Counted from the stretch's first letter, positions 42,563-53,332 are shown. The stretch: 64,000 bases of DNA from Nitrosomonas marina (GCF_900110145.1 NZ_FOCP01000016.1:1-64000); one strand, 5' to 3'. Made by a program: numbers and translations. Notes: a model not told the origin generated them from the sequence alone.

Positions 42563-42888
42563 GGTCTGTGCTTCCCGTCGACTTGGTCGTTACCCATTTC
42601 CAGAAAGGATTTCAAAGACAGAATAATCACAAAGGCAGTCATGCCGAAACTAATGACAATGGCGGTTAATACCAGTGCCTGTGGTAATGGGTCGGCATAA
42701 TTGGCAGCGTTGTCACTGATAATCGGTGGACTGCCGATGGTAAGACGGCCCATGACCAGCAGAAACAGATTAACGGCGTAAGATAAAAATGTCAGGCCAA
42801 GCACCACTGGAAAAGTACGACCACGCAGCGACAAGTAGACGCCACAAGCCGTCAGTACACCAATGATAATTGCAATGAGTAGTTCCAT
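42559..42888 (-). CDS. mnhC: Na+/H+ antiporter subunit C
   Basis: 109 residues, three membrane helices, NuoK-like. The ADPLPQALVLTAIVISFGMTAF stretch is the MrpC/MnhC signature. It starts one base from the end of mnhA. Confidence 0.93.
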   Translation of the reverse strand: MELLIAIIIGVLTACGVYLSLRGRTFPVVLGLTFLSYAVNLFLLVMGRLTIGSPPIISDNAANYADPLPQALVLTAIVISFGMTAFVIILSLKSFLEMGNDQVDGKHRP

Positions 42889-45698
42889 TAACGAATCCGT
42901 TTTCTGGGTTTCATCTGGTGACTTTGATGATGTATCAGACCGAGATAAACCAGAATTAGTAATGTAGCGCCGACAACGACCAAATAAACACCCAGATCGA
43001 AAGCCATGGCAGAGGCCAGTTCGAATTCGCCGATAATTGGCCAGTGTATATGACTAAATGCTGAAGTCAGGAAAGGATAATTGAAAATCCAGCTGGCCAA
43101 TCCGGTACAAGTAGCGATTAGCAGTCCGTAGCCAATAACCTTATGCATGTTGATAGGTAAGCGTTGTTGTGTCCAGATAACACCATTAGCCAGATACTGC
43201 ATCACCAGCGCAACCGCGGTAACCAGTCCGGCAATAAAACCACCGCCGGGCAAGTTGTGCCCGCGCAGCAGAATAAACATCGAAACCAGCAGTGCTAACG
43301 GTAACAGCAGTCGAGTAAAAGACGCCATAATGATTGGGTGCAAATCTTCATCCCAGGCGCGTCCTTCGCTGTCATGGCTGGCACCGGCGATTTTCAAATG
43401 TTCCAGCATGGCGTATATGCCCAGTCCCGCCAGAGCCAGCACAGTAATCTCACCAAGTGTATCATATCCCCTGAAATCGACCAGGATCACGTTGACGACA
43501 TTGGTGCCACCGCCACCTGGTAAACTGTTTTCCAGAAAATAGTTTGAGATACTTTCATAAGGCCGCGTTAATACCGCCCATACAAGCAGCGTAACACCCC
43601 CGCCTGCTGTCGCTGCAATGAGGGCATCACGGCTACGTAACCAGTTTCCCGATTCAATAGGTGACTGCTGCGGTAGAAAATACAGAGCAAGAAGCATGAG
43701 CACTATTGTGACCACCTCAACGGAAAGCTGCGTCAAGGCAAGATCAGGCGCAGAGAATTTGACAAAAATAAGCGATATGCCCAGACCTACCGTGCCCAGC
43801 AGTATAAGCGAAATTAGCCGCCGCCGGTGCATCACCGCTGTGGCTGCTGCGGCAACAACAAGCACTGTGGCAATCAGCAGACTGACACCATCAATCGGTA
43901 ATATGTCGCGTTCGCCCATCAGACCATAATCGCCATCGGTTGCCATTGTGCCGTAGATTCCCAGCGTCAACACAAACAGCATAAACACAAACAGCATGCG
44001 TTGCAGTGAATTTGTATTGAGGAAATGTGTGATAGTGTCGGCAATTGCAAACAGTTTTTCCATCAGAAATTCGTAAAGCGCTCTGAAATCTAGCATGCTA
44101 TCCACTCGCTCCTGAAGTGAAAACAAAGGCTTGCGTGCCAGGTAGACAATGACTCCGCCAATCAATGCAGTTATGCTCATGAATAATGCGGTATTGAATC
44201 CGTGCCATATTGCCAGGTCATGGTCGGGTACAGGGCCTTGTAGAACACTGGATGCAGCTGCGGCCAATATGGGTTCAACCGTCAGTGCAGGAAAGATGCC
44301 TACCAGCAGACATAAGGCAACCAGAATTTCGACTGGTACTTTCATCCAGCGAGGCGGTTCATGTGGTTGCTTGGGTAAATCAGTTGATTCACCATCAAAA
44401 AATACATTGTGTATGAAACGCAACGAATACGCTACGGCGAATATACCTGCCAGTGTGGCCATAGTCGGTAACAGCCACCCCCAGGGCTGATTTATGACAA
44501 ACAGGGTTTCGGCAAAAAACATTTCCTTGGATAAAAAACCATTGAATAATGGTACACCGGCCATTGATGCGGCCGCTACCATTGCAAGCAGCGCAGTGTG
44601 CGGCATATGTTTCCATAAGCCACGGAGTATGCGCATATCACGAGTGCCGGTTTCGTGATGGATGATACCTGCGGCCATAAATAACGAAGCTTTGAATATC
44701 GCGTGATTGATGATATGAAAAACGCCTGCCAGTGCGGCCATGGGAGTGCCAATGCCAAACAATAGCGTGATCAGGCCCAGATGACTGATAGTTGAATAGG
44801 CAAGCAATCCTTTCAAATCATGTTTGAACATTGCAATATAGGCTGCAACAACCAGTGTAACGAGTCCGGTAAAACAAACCAGCCAGAACCACGCCGAGGT
44901 GCCTGATAGCGCCGGAAACAGGCGGGCCAGCAGAAAGACCCCCGCTTTTACCATGGTTGCTGAATGCAGATAGGCAGAAACAGGAGTCGGAGCAGCCATT
45001 GCATTGGGCAACCAGAAATGAAAAGGAAACTGGGCAGATTTGGTAAAAGCGCCCAAAAGCACTAGAATCAGCATAGGCAGATACAGTTCGTGAGTGCGTA
45101 TCAGATAGCCCGAAGCCAGTATGTCCGACAAATTGTAGCTGCCGACTATTTCACCCAATAGTAGAAAGCCGCCGAGTAATGCCAGACCGCCACCGCCTGT
45201 AACGGCCAGCGCCATGCGAGCGCCGCTGCGTGATTCGTGCCGCATCTGCCAGTAGCTAATCAACAGAAACGATGACAAGCTGGTCAATTCCCAGAAAATT
45301 AAAAGCTGGATAATGTTTTCCGAGGTGGCAATACCCAGCATGGAACCCATAAACATGAGCAAATAGGCGTAAAACCGTCCCATATCATCACGCTCGGATA
45401 GATAATACCGTGCGTATAAAATGATCAGCAGTCCGATGCAAAGTATCAATAACACGAATAGCAAGGCCAACCCGTCAAGGCGAAAGGCAAATTCCATACC
45501 CAGTAATGGAATCCACGGAATACTTTGCACCAGCACTTGACCTGAAAAGGCGTCCTTGATGAACGGAAGCAGAATGAGTAATGCAACCAGAGTAACGATT
45601 CCTGCTCCCCAGGCGGCATGCAAACGCCCAAGGCGTGAGATGGCTGCAACAAAACCTGCGCCTAGAAATGGTGTTAACGCAATCAGCGATAGTTCCAT
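42888..45698 (-). CDS. mnhA: Na+/H+ antiporter subunit A/B fusion
   Basis: 936 residues with more than 20 membrane helices. The NuoL-like part (1 to about 510) contains the [16 protein letters not shown] and [41 protein letters not shown] motifs. Then comes the MrpA-specific C-terminal part with a DUF4040-like section ([19 protein letters not shown]). The last 150 residues ([19 protein letters not shown]) are the MrpB domain. No separate mnhB is present, so A and B are fused as in many proteobacteria. It is the first gene of the operon; a promoter would lie at about 45700-45820. Confidence 0.93.
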   Translation of the reverse strand: MELSLIALTPFLGAGFVAAISRLGRLHAAWGAGIVTLVALLILLPFIKDAFSGQVLVQSIPWIPLLGMEFAFRLDGLALLFVLLILCIGLLIILYARYYLSERDDMGRFYAYLLMFMGSMLGIATSENIIQLLIFWELTSLSSFLLISYWQMRHESRSGARMALAVTGGGGLALLGGFLLLGEIVGSYNLSDILASGYLIRTHELYLPMLILVLLGAFTKSAQFPFHFWLPNAMAAPTPVSAYLHSATMVKAGVFLLARLFPALSGTSAWFWLVCFTGLVTLVVAAYIAMFKHDLKGLLAYSTISHLGLITLLFGIGTPMAALAGVFHIINHAIFKASLFMAAGIIHHETGTRDMRILRGLWKHMPHTALLAMVAAASMAGVPLFNGFLSKEMFFAETLFVINQPWGWLLPTMATLAGIFAVAYSLRFIHNVFFDGESTDLPKQPHEPPRWMKVPVEILVALCLLVGIFPALTVEPILAAAASSVLQGPVPDHDLAIWHGFNTALFMSITALIGGVIVYLARKPLFSLQERVDSMLDFRALYEFLMEKLFAIADTITHFLNTNSLQRMLFVFMLFVLTLGIYGTMATDGDYGLMGERDILPIDGVSLLIATVLVVAAAATAVMHRRRLISLILLGTVGLGISLIFVKFSAPDLALTQLSVEVVTIVLMLLALYFLPQQSPIESGNWLRSRDALIAATAGGGVTLLVWAVLTRPYESISNYFLENSLPGGGGTNVVNVILVDFRGYDTLGEITVLALAGLGIYAMLEHLKIAGASHDSEGRAWDEDLHPIIMASFTRLLLPLALLVSMFILLRGHNLPGGGFIAGLVTAVALVMQYLANGVIWTQQRLPINMHKVIGYGLLIATCTGLASWIFNYPFLTSAFSHIHWPIIGEFELASAMAFDLGVYLVVVGATLLILVYLGLIHHQSHQMKPRKRIR

Positions 45699-45821
45699 AC
45701 CAGTGAAGAAGACTAAAAACCAAAAAGGCTATATTGTAGGCGATCTACGTGTTTTAAAAAAATGGAAATGCCATTTATTTTCAGAATTGCGTTTCGATCG
45801 CGTAAATGCTGCGATATTGAA

Positions 45822-46271
45822 CTATCGAACAGGTATGCGTGATAAGAAGAATGCCAGTATACAGGCAATGGTTGCGAGCATTATCTTTTGCCACATTTCC
45901 GGAACTATAAGAATAGACACACTGAAAGACAGTGCTGTCATAATATAGGCTAACCGTTTAGCTTTGCGTGGTATGCTTCTGTGTATACGCCATTGAATAA
46001 TCACAGGTCCGGTATAACGATTGGTCAACAATTTAGTGTGAAATCGTTCAGATCCGCGAGCAAAACAGGCAGCTGCCAGTAACACGAAAGGCGTGGTCGG
46101 CAATACCGGTAATATAACGCCGAGCCCGCCCAGCATGAGTGCGGCACAGCCCGCAGCCAGATAAAAACTGCGGATTATCGGTGAATGGTGCAAACGCAAA
46201 AGACCGGCCGCCTCAGCAGCAAGCAATGTTTGCTTATCTGTATGGATGTCATTTTTTTTAGAAAGCTGCAT
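45822..46271 (-). CDS. ybaN: YbaN-family membrane protein (DUF454)
   Basis: 149 residues. The first membrane segment with LGGLGVILPVLPTTPFVLLAAACFARGS is the DUF454/YbaN signature; two more helices follow. The N-terminal 35 residues are soluble and longer than in the E. coli protein. Function unknown. It is transcribed toward the mrp operon but separated from it by about 120 bases. Confidence 0.85.
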   Translation of the reverse strand: MQLSKKNDIHTDKQTLLAAEAAGLLRLHHSPIIRSFYLAAGCAALMLGGLGVILPVLPTTPFVLLAAACFARGSERFHTKLLTNRYTGPVIIQWRIHRSIPRKAKRLAYIMTALSFSVSILIVPEMWQKIMLATIACILAFFLSRIPVR

Positions 46272-46391
46272 AGTTCAGTCAATTAAAACTGTCCAAAAAG
46301 GATTCGTCAAAATGAATAAATTCATGCTAGGGTATATGATACCTGAGAGTATACAATTTAATCAAAGTTTAGAAAATTTTTGAGGAATCGC

Positions 46392-46862
46392 ATGTCTGCA
46401 ATTAAAAAATCATTATTTCCCGTTGTTTGTGTTGTTTTTCTGATAATGCTTCTGTTATCACAAACATTATTCGCCTATCAGGAACAGACGGAGAATCCGG
46501 AGCCTCAGTTTGAAAAAATCGACCGGAAAATAGGAGAGGGTAAAGAAGCGGATGTTGGCGACACTGTCAATGTTCATTACACAGGTTGGCTTTACGATGA
46601 AAGCGCACCGGACAAAAAAGGAAGAAAATTTGATAGTTCGCATGACCGAAAAGCGCATTTTTCTTTTATGTTAGGAGCCGGCAGAGTTATTAAAGGCTGG
46701 GACCAAGGTGTGATGGGTATGAAAGTCGGTGGTGAACGAACGCTTATCATACCGTCATCGATGGCCTATGGTAAACGTGGTGCCGGTGGGGTGATTCCAC
46801 CGAATGCCACATTGATTTTTGATGTTGAACTGGTTGGAATTCAGGCAGAATCACCTTATTGA
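46392..46862 (+). CDS. FKBP-type peptidyl-prolyl isomerase, exported
   Basis: 156 residues from the ATG at 46392, which GAGGA precedes; an ATG-like codon four codons earlier is less likely. It has an N-terminal signal or anchor (LFPVVCVVFLIMLLLSQTLFA). The FKBP domain is complete: GDTVNVHYTGWLYD, GRKFDSSHDRKAHFSFMLG, VIKGWDQGVMGMKVGGERTL and GVIPPNATLIFDVELV. It should catalyse proline isomerisation in the periplasm. A terminator follows. Confidence 0.92.
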   Translation: MSAIKKSLFPVVCVVFLIMLLLSQTLFAYQEQTENPEPQFEKIDRKIGEGKEADVGDTVNVHYTGWLYDESAPDKKGRKFDSSHDRKAHFSFMLGAGRVIKGWDQGVMGMKVGGERTLIIPSSMAYGKRGAGGVIPPNATLIFDVELVGIQAESPY

Positions 46863-46890
46863 TTCCTGTCAGACGGAGGTAAAAAAACAA

Positions 46891-46920
46891 GCCGGGTTTG
46901 TATAGTTATACCCGGCCTTT
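46891..46920 (+). terminator. Terminator after the FKBP gene
   Basis: GCCGGGT (46891-46897) pairs with ACCCGGC (46910-46916), followed by CTTTT. Confidence 0.8.
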
Positions 46921-47013
46921 TGGGTAGAAGAATAGCGCGCGGTATATTTATGTAATCACGATATCTTTGCAAACGCCAGAGAACCGTAAAATCCATTAAA
47001 CTAGGATGTTGGC

Positions 47014-50000
47014 ATGAAGAATGTGCGCCATCAGGCACAACAACAGATTCAAACATCAGGCACCCGTTTTAAAACATGGAAACGGTTGGGCATCGGATTG
47101 TCTGTTTTAATAGCGACGATCGCACTCTTTGGTGTGCTGGGCTATTATTGGCTACCCGGGTATGCAAAATCCAAGCTTGAACTGCAACTGGCAGAGCTTC
47201 TGGATCGCCCGGTCAGCGTGCGGTCGATAGAAATCAAGCCTTATACACTGGAGCTGTTTGTACATGGCCTGCATATTGGTGAACGAGCGGATAGTGTCGA
47301 TGCTTCTGAAACGTTCGTGTCATTTAATACGCTTCACATTGATATCAGCTCGAAATCAATTACACAGCGGGCGCCTGTAATCAGTACAGTCATGCTGGAT
47401 ATGCCACATGTTCGATTGGTAAGAGAAGGCGAGCATTTATTTAATTTCTCAGATCTGATCGAGAAATTCCTGCAAGTTCCAGATGATGAGGAAGATTCTG
47501 CCGCGCTCTTCTCGGTCAGCAATATTGTATTGAAGAACGGTCATATTGAATGGGTTGATCGTTTCAAACAAAATCATCAGGAAATAACCGAGGTCAATTT
47601 CGCCGTTCCTTTTGTTGCCAATCTGGACAAGGTAAAAGACAGCTGGGTAGAGCCTCATTTCAGTGCCAGCGTGAATGGGGCGCCACTGAGACTGGATGGC
47701 AAATTGCGTCCTTTTGCCAATAAACGTGAAGCAGCGCTGGCCTTTAAAGTCAGTGATATCGATATAACGCGTATTGATGAATATGTTCCGTTGCCCGTTG
47801 GAATCAGTCTGAAATCCGGTTATTTCGACAGTGATTTAATTTTAACATTTACGCAAGCCGGCGACGGTATGCCCGAGATCACGTTATCAGGGCAAACAGA
47901 GTTAAAACAGGTTGCCGTTGAGAATGAAGCTGTACAGATTCCCTATCAACTGAATCTGGGGACGCTTCACTTCGATTTGAACCGGTTTGATGTCACTGGC
48001 AGAAACCCTTCTCCTGTAGTTTTAAGTTTAAGTGATATTGCGGTACAGCCTGTTTCGTCACAATCGAAAAATTCGGAAGCAGCGGTTTCGTTACTAAAAA
48101 TAACCGTGGACAGCGTGGTTGAATTGGCTAACCAAACACTAGCGTTGAAGAATGTGGCAATAGATGGCCTGCGCGGCCGTATTCATCGCGAGGCTAATGG
48201 TGGCATTGATCTGGTGCGTTATTTGAAATCTTCAGACTCAAATGCTAACGTAAGTGCACCAGCGAATGAATCCGAATACAAAGGAAAAACTTCTGTTCCG
48301 AACCCCCGTAAAAAACCCTCCGACGAAGCTTATCAAGCCTGGCAGCTGGCAAACCAGAAAGATATGCGGCCTCATGAAATGCTCCAGGCCGGGACTTCTA
48401 TACCGTTACCCGGAAGGAAGCCGGCGTATGAGGCGTGGCTTGAGTTAGCCAGGCAGACAACCAAAGAAAGCAACAGTAAAAACAAACAAGCGAAAGAAAA
48501 AGACGGTTCGTGGGCTGTACAAATAGAGCAGTTTCGATTAAATAATGCTGCCATATATTTTGCTGATTTGACGTTGGATGATGTTGCGCCTATGGTGGTG
48601 GAGCCTTTGAATTTGACTGCAAAAAATATTGATATCAGTGGGATTAAACCGCTTGATTTGAAGCTTTCGGCCAGAGTAAATGAAGATGGTGTGATCGAGA
48701 CTGAGGGTCAGCTGTCATGGTCACCGCCAACAGCGGATTTAAGTCTGAATTTGCAGATGGTAGATTTGGTTTCTTTACAAGGGTGGGTGGCCGATACGTT
48801 AAGTGTTCTGTTGACCAGTGGTGATATTTCCTTTCAGGGTATTGTCAAGGCTGAAGACGAACCACTCAAAGTGGTGGTTAACGGACAGAGTCGATTAGGT
48901 AATTTCAATGTTATTGATCAGGGAAGTGCCAGAGATTTGATTCGCTGGAACTATCTCGATATCGATAATCTGGATTTCGTCAATAATCCATTGAAAATTA
49001 ATGTTGATACCGTAAAAATAGGTAACTTTTTCGCACGCGTGATGTTGCTGCCAGATGGAGAATTGAATCTTAAGCAAATCGTTCGACAGGAAAAGAAACA
49101 GGTTTCTGGGGATGAACAAGCTCAGTCAAACGCCGAGAAAAAAGACGACAGCAAGCCGATGCCATTGCGTATCGGTAAAATTATGCTGCAAAACGGTGAT
49201 GTAGATTTCCATGATCGTTTTGTAAAACCTAACTACCATGCGAACCTGACCGGTTTGACCGGACAGATCGGCCCGATTCACGCTGAACGCTCTGGCTCTG
49301 TTGATATCAAAGGGCGAATTGATGGCGCTGCACCATTGCAGATTCAGGGTGATATTGAACCACTTGGTTCCGAGCTGATGCTTGATATTGTCGCAAGAGC
49401 AAAAGAAATCGATCTGCCGCCATTCAGTCCGTATTCAGGCAAGTATGTAGGGTATGCCATTGAAAAGGGAAAACTGTCTGTAGATGTACGTTATCACGTC
49501 GAAAAAGGAACGCTGACCGCTGAAAATAATGTTTTTCTGGATCAGTTTACGCTTGGAAAGCGTGTTGACAGCGAGGAAGCTATATCAGTGCCGCTTGAGT
49601 TGGCAATTGCTCTGCTCAAAAACCGGCGCGGTGAAATTGACATTCATTTACCGATCAAAGGCTCCATAGATGATCCACAATTCAGTCTGGGCGGAATTAT
49701 CCTGGATGCTTTTATAAATCTGATCACACGAGCAGTCACGGCACCGTTCGCGTTGCTGGGCTCAATGCTCGGAGATGGCGAGGAGTTATCTGAAATTGAT
49801 TTTACTCCAGGCTTTGCAAAAATCAATCCTGAAGCGGAGAGCCGTCTTCAGGCTTTATCTGATGTGCTTAAGGATCGGCCTGCCCTGCGTCTTGAAATCG
49901 CCGGCCATGTTGACCCCGTGAAAGACCGTGAAGGCCTGAAGCAGGCTATTCTGGAGCGGAAAATCAAGACAAGAAAGCTATCGGCAGACGCCAAACAGGG

Positions 50001-50340
50001 GAAAGCGGGCGGTTCTCTGGCAGACGTGGTTTTGACGCCGGAAGAGTATAGTAAATATCTTGAAATTGTCTACAAGGAATCGGATTTTGAAAAACCAACT
50101 AACTTTCTGGGTTTAACAAAAAGTCTTCCGGATGAGGATATGGAGCAATTGCTGATCGCGAATATTCAGGCGAGTGATGCTGATATGCAGGAATTGGCAC
50201 AGGATAGGGCTTTAGCAGCACAAAACTGGCTAATGAAAAAAGGTGATATTTCCGGTGATCGTCTGTTTGTTCTGGGTATCCAGAATAATACAGCAGGCGA
50301 AAACGGGGAGGGCCATCGGGTAGAATTTATATTGAAATAA
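47014..50340 (+). CDS. DUF748/AsmA-like envelope protein with OmpA-like tail
   Basis: 1108 residues. One N-terminal membrane helix (LGIGLSVLIATIALFGVLGYYWL) is followed by ALELQ-type segments (KLELQLAELLDRPVSVRSIEI), the AsmA/DUF748 start. Long beta-rich repeats follow, with DUF748 motifs near residues 120-340 and 500-880 (QFRLNNAAIYFADLTL; IMLQNGDVDFHDRF; GYAIEKGKLSVDVRYHVEKG). The last 170 residues resemble an OmpA-like domain (INPEAESRLQALSDVLKDRP, LRLEIAGHVD). Proteins of this type span the periplasm and are linked to lipid transport or envelope stability. A Lys/Pro-rich linker lies near 420-490. Confidence 0.85.
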   Translation: MKNVRHQAQQQIQTSGTRFKTWKRLGIGLSVLIATIALFGVLGYYWLPGYAKSKLELQLAELLDRPVSVRSIEIKPYTLELFVHGLHIGERADSVDASETFVSFNTLHIDISSKSITQRAPVISTVMLDMPHVRLVREGEHLFNFSDLIEKFLQVPDDEEDSAALFSVSNIVLKNGHIEWVDRFKQNHQEITEVNFAVPFVANLDKVKDSWVEPHFSASVNGAPLRLDGKLRPFANKREAALAFKVSDIDITRIDEYVPLPVGISLKSGYFDSDLILTFTQAGDGMPEITLSGQTELKQVAVENEAVQIPYQLNLGTLHFDLNRFDVTGRNPSPVVLSLSDIAVQPVSSQSKNSEAAVSLLKITVDSVVELANQTLALKNVAIDGLRGRIHREANGGIDLVRYLKSSDSNANVSAPANESEYKGKTSVPNPRKKPSDEAYQAWQLANQKDMRPHEMLQAGTSIPLPGRKPAYEAWLELARQTTKESNSKNKQAKEKDGSWAVQIEQFRLNNAAIYFADLTLDDVAPMVVEPLNLTAKNIDISGIKPLDLKLSARVNEDGVIETEGQLSWSPPTADLSLNLQMVDLVSLQGWVADTLSVLLTSGDISFQGIVKAEDEPLKVVVNGQSRLGNFNVIDQGSARDLIRWNYLDIDNLDFVNNPLKINVDTVKIGNFFARVMLLPDGELNLKQIVRQEKKQVSGDEQAQSNAEKKDDSKPMPLRIGKIMLQNGDVDFHDRFVKPNYHANLTGLTGQIGPIHAERSGSVDIKGRIDGAAPLQIQGDIEPLGSELMLDIVARAKEIDLPPFSPYSGKYVGYAIEKGKLSVDVRYHVEKGTLTAENNVFLDQFTLGKRVDSEEAISVPLELAIALLKNRRGEIDIHLPIKGSIDDPQFSLGGIILDAFINLITRAVTAPFALLGSMLGDGEELSEIDFTPGFAKINPEAESRLQALSDVLKDRPALRLEIAGHVDPVKDREGLKQAILERKIKTRKLSADAKQGKAGGSLADVVLTPEEYSKYLEIVYKESDFEKPTNFLGLTKSLPDEDMEQLLIANIQASDADMQELAQDRALAAQNWLMKKGDISGDRLFVLGIQNNTAGENGEGHRVEFILK

Positions 50341-50352
50341 TGTTTGTCAGGG

Positions 50353-50395
50353 AAACTAACGAGAGAGCGGCAATGTTCAGTCTTCTCGTTAGTTT
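50353..50395. terminator. Bidirectional terminator between convergent genes
   Basis: AAACTAACGAGA (50353-50364) and TCTCGTTAGTTT (50384-50395) are perfect 12-bp arms with a 19-base loop, between the DUF748 gene and the DUF2780 gene. Confidence 0.7.
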
Positions 50396-50417
50396 GTGCT
50401 CTGTGCTCTCTATATAC

Positions 50418-51089
50418 TTATGGTACGGATAATGCGGAGCGTAGCAGATTCGCTGTAACTTGACCGCTGGTATTCTGTACATAGTTTGTAACGATCGGGA
50501 TAAACTGGCCGACCATGTCTGGTGACAGATTCAACTGTTGAAACGAAGCAGCTAGAGACGCTGCGCTGTTTAATGTGTTGCCAGCACCGCCAAGCATAGA
50601 AGATACGCCGCTACCCATACCTCCAAGGGGAGGCGATGCAGCAGGAGCGGCATTGAGCATTTCGTTGATGCCGGGAACCGATTGAGATAGTGTAGAGAAT
50701 GCTTGTGGATCCATGCCGGCCTGTGCTGCCTGGAAAATCGCACCAGCCCCGCCCAGGGCCTGTTGTTGCGATACACCGAGCTGCTGGGTGAGCATATTAA
50801 TCAAGCCTGCCTGTCCAGCCGTAGTTCCTGCCATATTTGTCATTCCTGAAGCCGCTGCAGCGCCAGATGCAATTGCCGCGTTGGCCTGGTTTGTCATTTC
50901 CGTTGCGGCCGTAGTGCCGGTTTGGATAGCCTGGCGTCCTGACTGTGCAGACTGTTCTACCGATGCTAAACCGCTATCGATTGTGCCGAGAGCGTTTTGA
51001 TTGCCTCCACTAGAGGCGCAACCCGTTATTGCCGACGCCAAGCCTGTAATGCTGGCTACTGCAAACATGGTATAAAGTCTTTTTTTCAT
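50418..51089 (-). CDS. DUF2780-type lipoprotein
   Basis: 223 residues. Signal peptide with a lipobox-like end (ASAITGCASS, Cys near 24). A low-complexity Ala/Gly/Thr/Gln-rich stretch (about 35-90) is followed by the DUF2780 core (LINMLTQQLGVSQQQALGGAGAIFQAAQ, VPGINEMLNA) and a Gly/Met-rich linker. The C-terminal helices (FQQLNLSPDMVGQFIPIV) fit the same family. Function unknown; probably anchored in the envelope. Confidence 0.8.
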   Translation of the reverse strand: MKKRLYTMFAVASITGLASAITGCASSGGNQNALGTIDSGLASVEQSAQSGRQAIQTGTTAATEMTNQANAAIASGAAAASGMTNMAGTTAGQAGLINMLTQQLGVSQQQALGGAGAIFQAAQAGMDPQAFSTLSQSVPGINEMLNAAPAASPPLGGMGSGVSSMLGGAGNTLNSAASLAASFQQLNLSPDMVGQFIPIVTNYVQNTSGQVTANLLRSALSVP

Positions 51090-51274
51090 AATATTCCCCT
51101 TTAAGGTTTAATTTATTTGAAAAAATATATTAAATCAGCGGCTTTTGTATATGTTGGGTTAACTGTGCCTGTCGACTATGACATAAAAGAAATGATCAAT
51201 CAACTTGTGAAGCTGTTATCCACGCACTGAAAGTTCGTTTTGAATAGGCGTCCAAGTCGATTAAATGAAATCTG

Positions 51275-51724
51275 TTAAGGACGTTGTTGGATTTCTTTGC
51301 TAATTTCGCGTTCAACTAGTTTTACCAGACTGGAGAACTCTTGAGATAACACTTGCAGCAGATCATCGAGCGTTACGATACCAATTAATTGCATATTGTC
51401 GTCGACTACCGGTACACGCCTGACAGCCTTACGGCGCATATATCGGATAACCTCCAATATGTCGGTATTTTTGTTAATTGAAGCAAGATCGGGCTTCATA
51501 ATGTCGCCTACGGTGATAACCGTAGGATCAAGCTCTGTCGCCATGATTTCAACTACGAGATCTCTGTCGGTTACAATGCCAACGGGTTTCTGAATGCCCT
51601 TTTCCTCGGCAACGATAACGACATTACCGACATGGTGCTTGCGCATTAATCTGGCAGCTTCCTGAGCACATTCATCTTTTTGTATGGTAACGACTTCGCG
51701 GTGACAGAATTCGCTGACTGACAT
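51275..51724 (-). CDS. CBS-domain pair protein
   Basis: 149 residues consisting of two CBS domains. The first is near residues 8-70 (EAARLMRKHHVGNVVIV, KPVGIVTDRDLVVE) and the second near 75-130 (DILEVIRYMRRKAVRRVPVVDDNMQLIGIVTLDDLL). Stand-alone CBS pairs bind adenine nucleotides and act as energy sensors or regulators of a partner. GGAGA lies before the start. Confidence 0.9.
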   Translation of the reverse strand: MSVSEFCHREVVTIQKDECAQEAARLMRKHHVGNVVIVAEEKGIQKPVGIVTDRDLVVEIMATELDPTVITVGDIMKPDLASINKNTDILEVIRYMRRKAVRRVPVVDDNMQLIGIVTLDDLLQVLSQEFSSLVKLVEREISKEIQQRP

Positions 51725-51905
51725 AATCTCTCCTTTTCTCTTTTGATCTAAGATTTAGAATACAATATATTACATAAGGCCAAATTTAAAATTGGCAAGT
51801 TAACTGCTACAACTAGGAGACAGCAGGTCGTTTATAGAAAATTGACCAGATTGGTTTGGAAGGATTATGACAAACTTGAGGGGGTTTCTGATTACAACGA
51901 CTAAA

Positions 51906-51924
51906 CCCCGGCAGCTGACCGGGG
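51906..51924 (-). terminator. Terminator of the cold-shock gene
   Basis: CCCCGG and CCGGGG arms (51906-51911, 51919-51924) lie 32 bases past the stop of the minus-strand cold-shock gene, followed on that strand by a short T-run. Confidence 0.7.
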
Positions 51925-51955
51925 TGTGAAATACTTTATGTGCGCGCTTTGACGA

Positions 51956-52159
51956 CTACTCTGGTCGAATATTGGATGCTTGCTTTCCTTTAGGACCGGT
52001 GGTTACTTCAAATACAACACGCTGTGCTTCTCTAAGAGACTTGAATCCACTGCTTTGGATTGCCGAGAAGTGCGCAAATAAATCCTCGCCACCATTGTCG
52101 GGGGTAATGAAACCGAAACCTTTGGAATCATTAAACCATTTAACTACACCTGTTGCCAT
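51956..52159 (-). CDS. CspA-family cold-shock protein
   Basis: 67 residues from the ATG at 52159, with AAGGGA upstream; an in-frame start 23 codons earlier is not needed. RNP1 motif GFGFI ([12 protein letters not shown]) and RNP2 DLFAHFSAI are present. It binds single-stranded RNA and DNA as a chaperone. The gene has a long, AT-rich 5' leader, as is common for cold-shock genes. Confidence 0.93.
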   Translation of the reverse strand: MATGVVKWFNDSKGFGFITPDNGGEDLFAHFSAIQSSGFKSLREAQRVVFEVTTGPKGKQASNIRPE

Positions 52160-52415
52160 GTTATTTTCCCTTAATAAAATTTTAATCTTGAAGTTATACC
52201 TGCATAAATCAAACATGCAGGCAGTCATCGAATATCAAGGAAAAAAGCCCACATCAACGGTACTATTCCATAACTTGAATCCATACGACTTTGACGAGTA
52301 TACGCTGTATTTGTATTAAAAGTACAAAAATTTCAAATTTTTTGGATAAGTTAGAAGTAAAAGGAATTGAATGGTGGAAATGAGTGGCAAGCGTCGTTAC
52401 AAAAATAACATTTGG

Positions 52416-52820
52416 TTATGTCAAATTACATTTGGATGTTGATAACAGCTCATCAACAGAATTTTTGACAAAATCTCTGGTGTAATAATCATTATCGACA
52501 ATTTCGTTATTCCAAACAATAATGTCAAGATCAATAACTCTCGGCCCAAATTTAGGCAATGATCGATCCCTACCGAGTCTGTTTTCAAGTTGTTTTAAGT
52601 AATTTTTAAATGCCTTGCGGGATAACGGAGTCTGTATCTTTACTGCGCCATTGAGAAAGTCGTTTTGGCAAGTGATGCCGACAGGCGCAGTTTTAACCAA
52701 GGTGGAGACGCTTTCAACAAGGACTTCCCTGTGAAGAATGGCAAGGGTCGATTCAATATGTTTCTCAGGATAGATATTCGAACCGATACCAATAATACAT
52801 TCATTATAGTTGTTAGCCAT
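52416..52820 (-). CDS. folK: HPPK-like pterin pyrophosphokinase
   Basis: 134 residues, shorter than standard FolK (about 160). The IIGIGSNIYPE start, the TAPVGITCQNDFLNGAVKI strand and the FGPRVIDLDIIVWN motif with the two catalytic Asp match HPPK. The C-terminal part after the DLDI motif is reduced. It lies two bases after a FolX-like gene, so it may act on a monapterin/neopterin derivative rather than in the main folate route. Confidence 0.8.
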   Translation of the reverse strand: MANNYNECIIGIGSNIYPEKHIESTLAILHREVLVESVSTLVKTAPVGITCQNDFLNGAVKIQTPLSRKAFKNYLKQLENRLGRDRSLPKFGPRVIDLDIIVWNNEIVDNDYYTRDFVKNSVDELLSTSKCNLT

Positions 52821-52822
52821 GT

Positions 52823-53194
52823 TTAATCGATTTGGTTGAGTTCATTCCGCCTGGCTTCCAGCTCGATAGATACAGACTCGGCAAAACGCAATGCGTGAGG
52901 TTTGTCGACTTCCACTCTGGCAAAACACACATTTTTGTTTTTCATGATTTCATCGAGAATTGACTGCGATAATTTCTCCAGCATTTTGAATTTATTTTCC
53001 TGGACTAAAGCAATGATATTCTTGGTTACAGTCTTATAGTTATAAGAGTGCTCGACAGAATCATTCATAATGGCATGATTCAGATTCACTTCAATCATCA
53101 CATTAATGACAACATCTTGTAGCTTGTTGATCTCTTCCTCATTGAAACCAATGTATGTTCGTAACAGCAGGTTTTTAATTCTGATAATAGCCAT
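52823..53194 (-). CDS. folX: Dihydroneopterin triphosphate epimerase-like protein
   Basis: 123 residues. It opens AIIRIKNLLLRTYIGFNEEEI and continues NYKTVTKNIIALVQENKFKMLEKLSQ, EVDKPHALRFAESVSIEL. This matches E. coli FolX (IKNLxLRTxIG, YxTVTKNI, DKxHALRxADSVS) much better than FolB. FolX epimerises dihydroneopterin triphosphate on the way to monapterin cofactors. A separate FolB is encoded at 55919, supporting a distinct role here. Confidence 0.88.
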   Translation of the reverse strand: MAIIRIKNLLLRTYIGFNEEEINKLQDVVINVMIEVNLNHAIMNDSVEHSYNYKTVTKNIIALVQENKFKMLEKLSQSILDEIMKNKNVCFARVEVDKPHALRFAESVSIELEARRNELNQID

Positions 53195-53332
53195 TTAAAA
53201 CAAGTGCATTCTAGTTTGTGAAAGGCGGCTTGATAATTTTTCCTTTTTATTTGTTATTACTATAGCTCAAGGTTTCCAACAACGACAAGAATTGATGGTA
53301 TGCTTTTAGTAAAGTAATCATACGCAGGAGAA

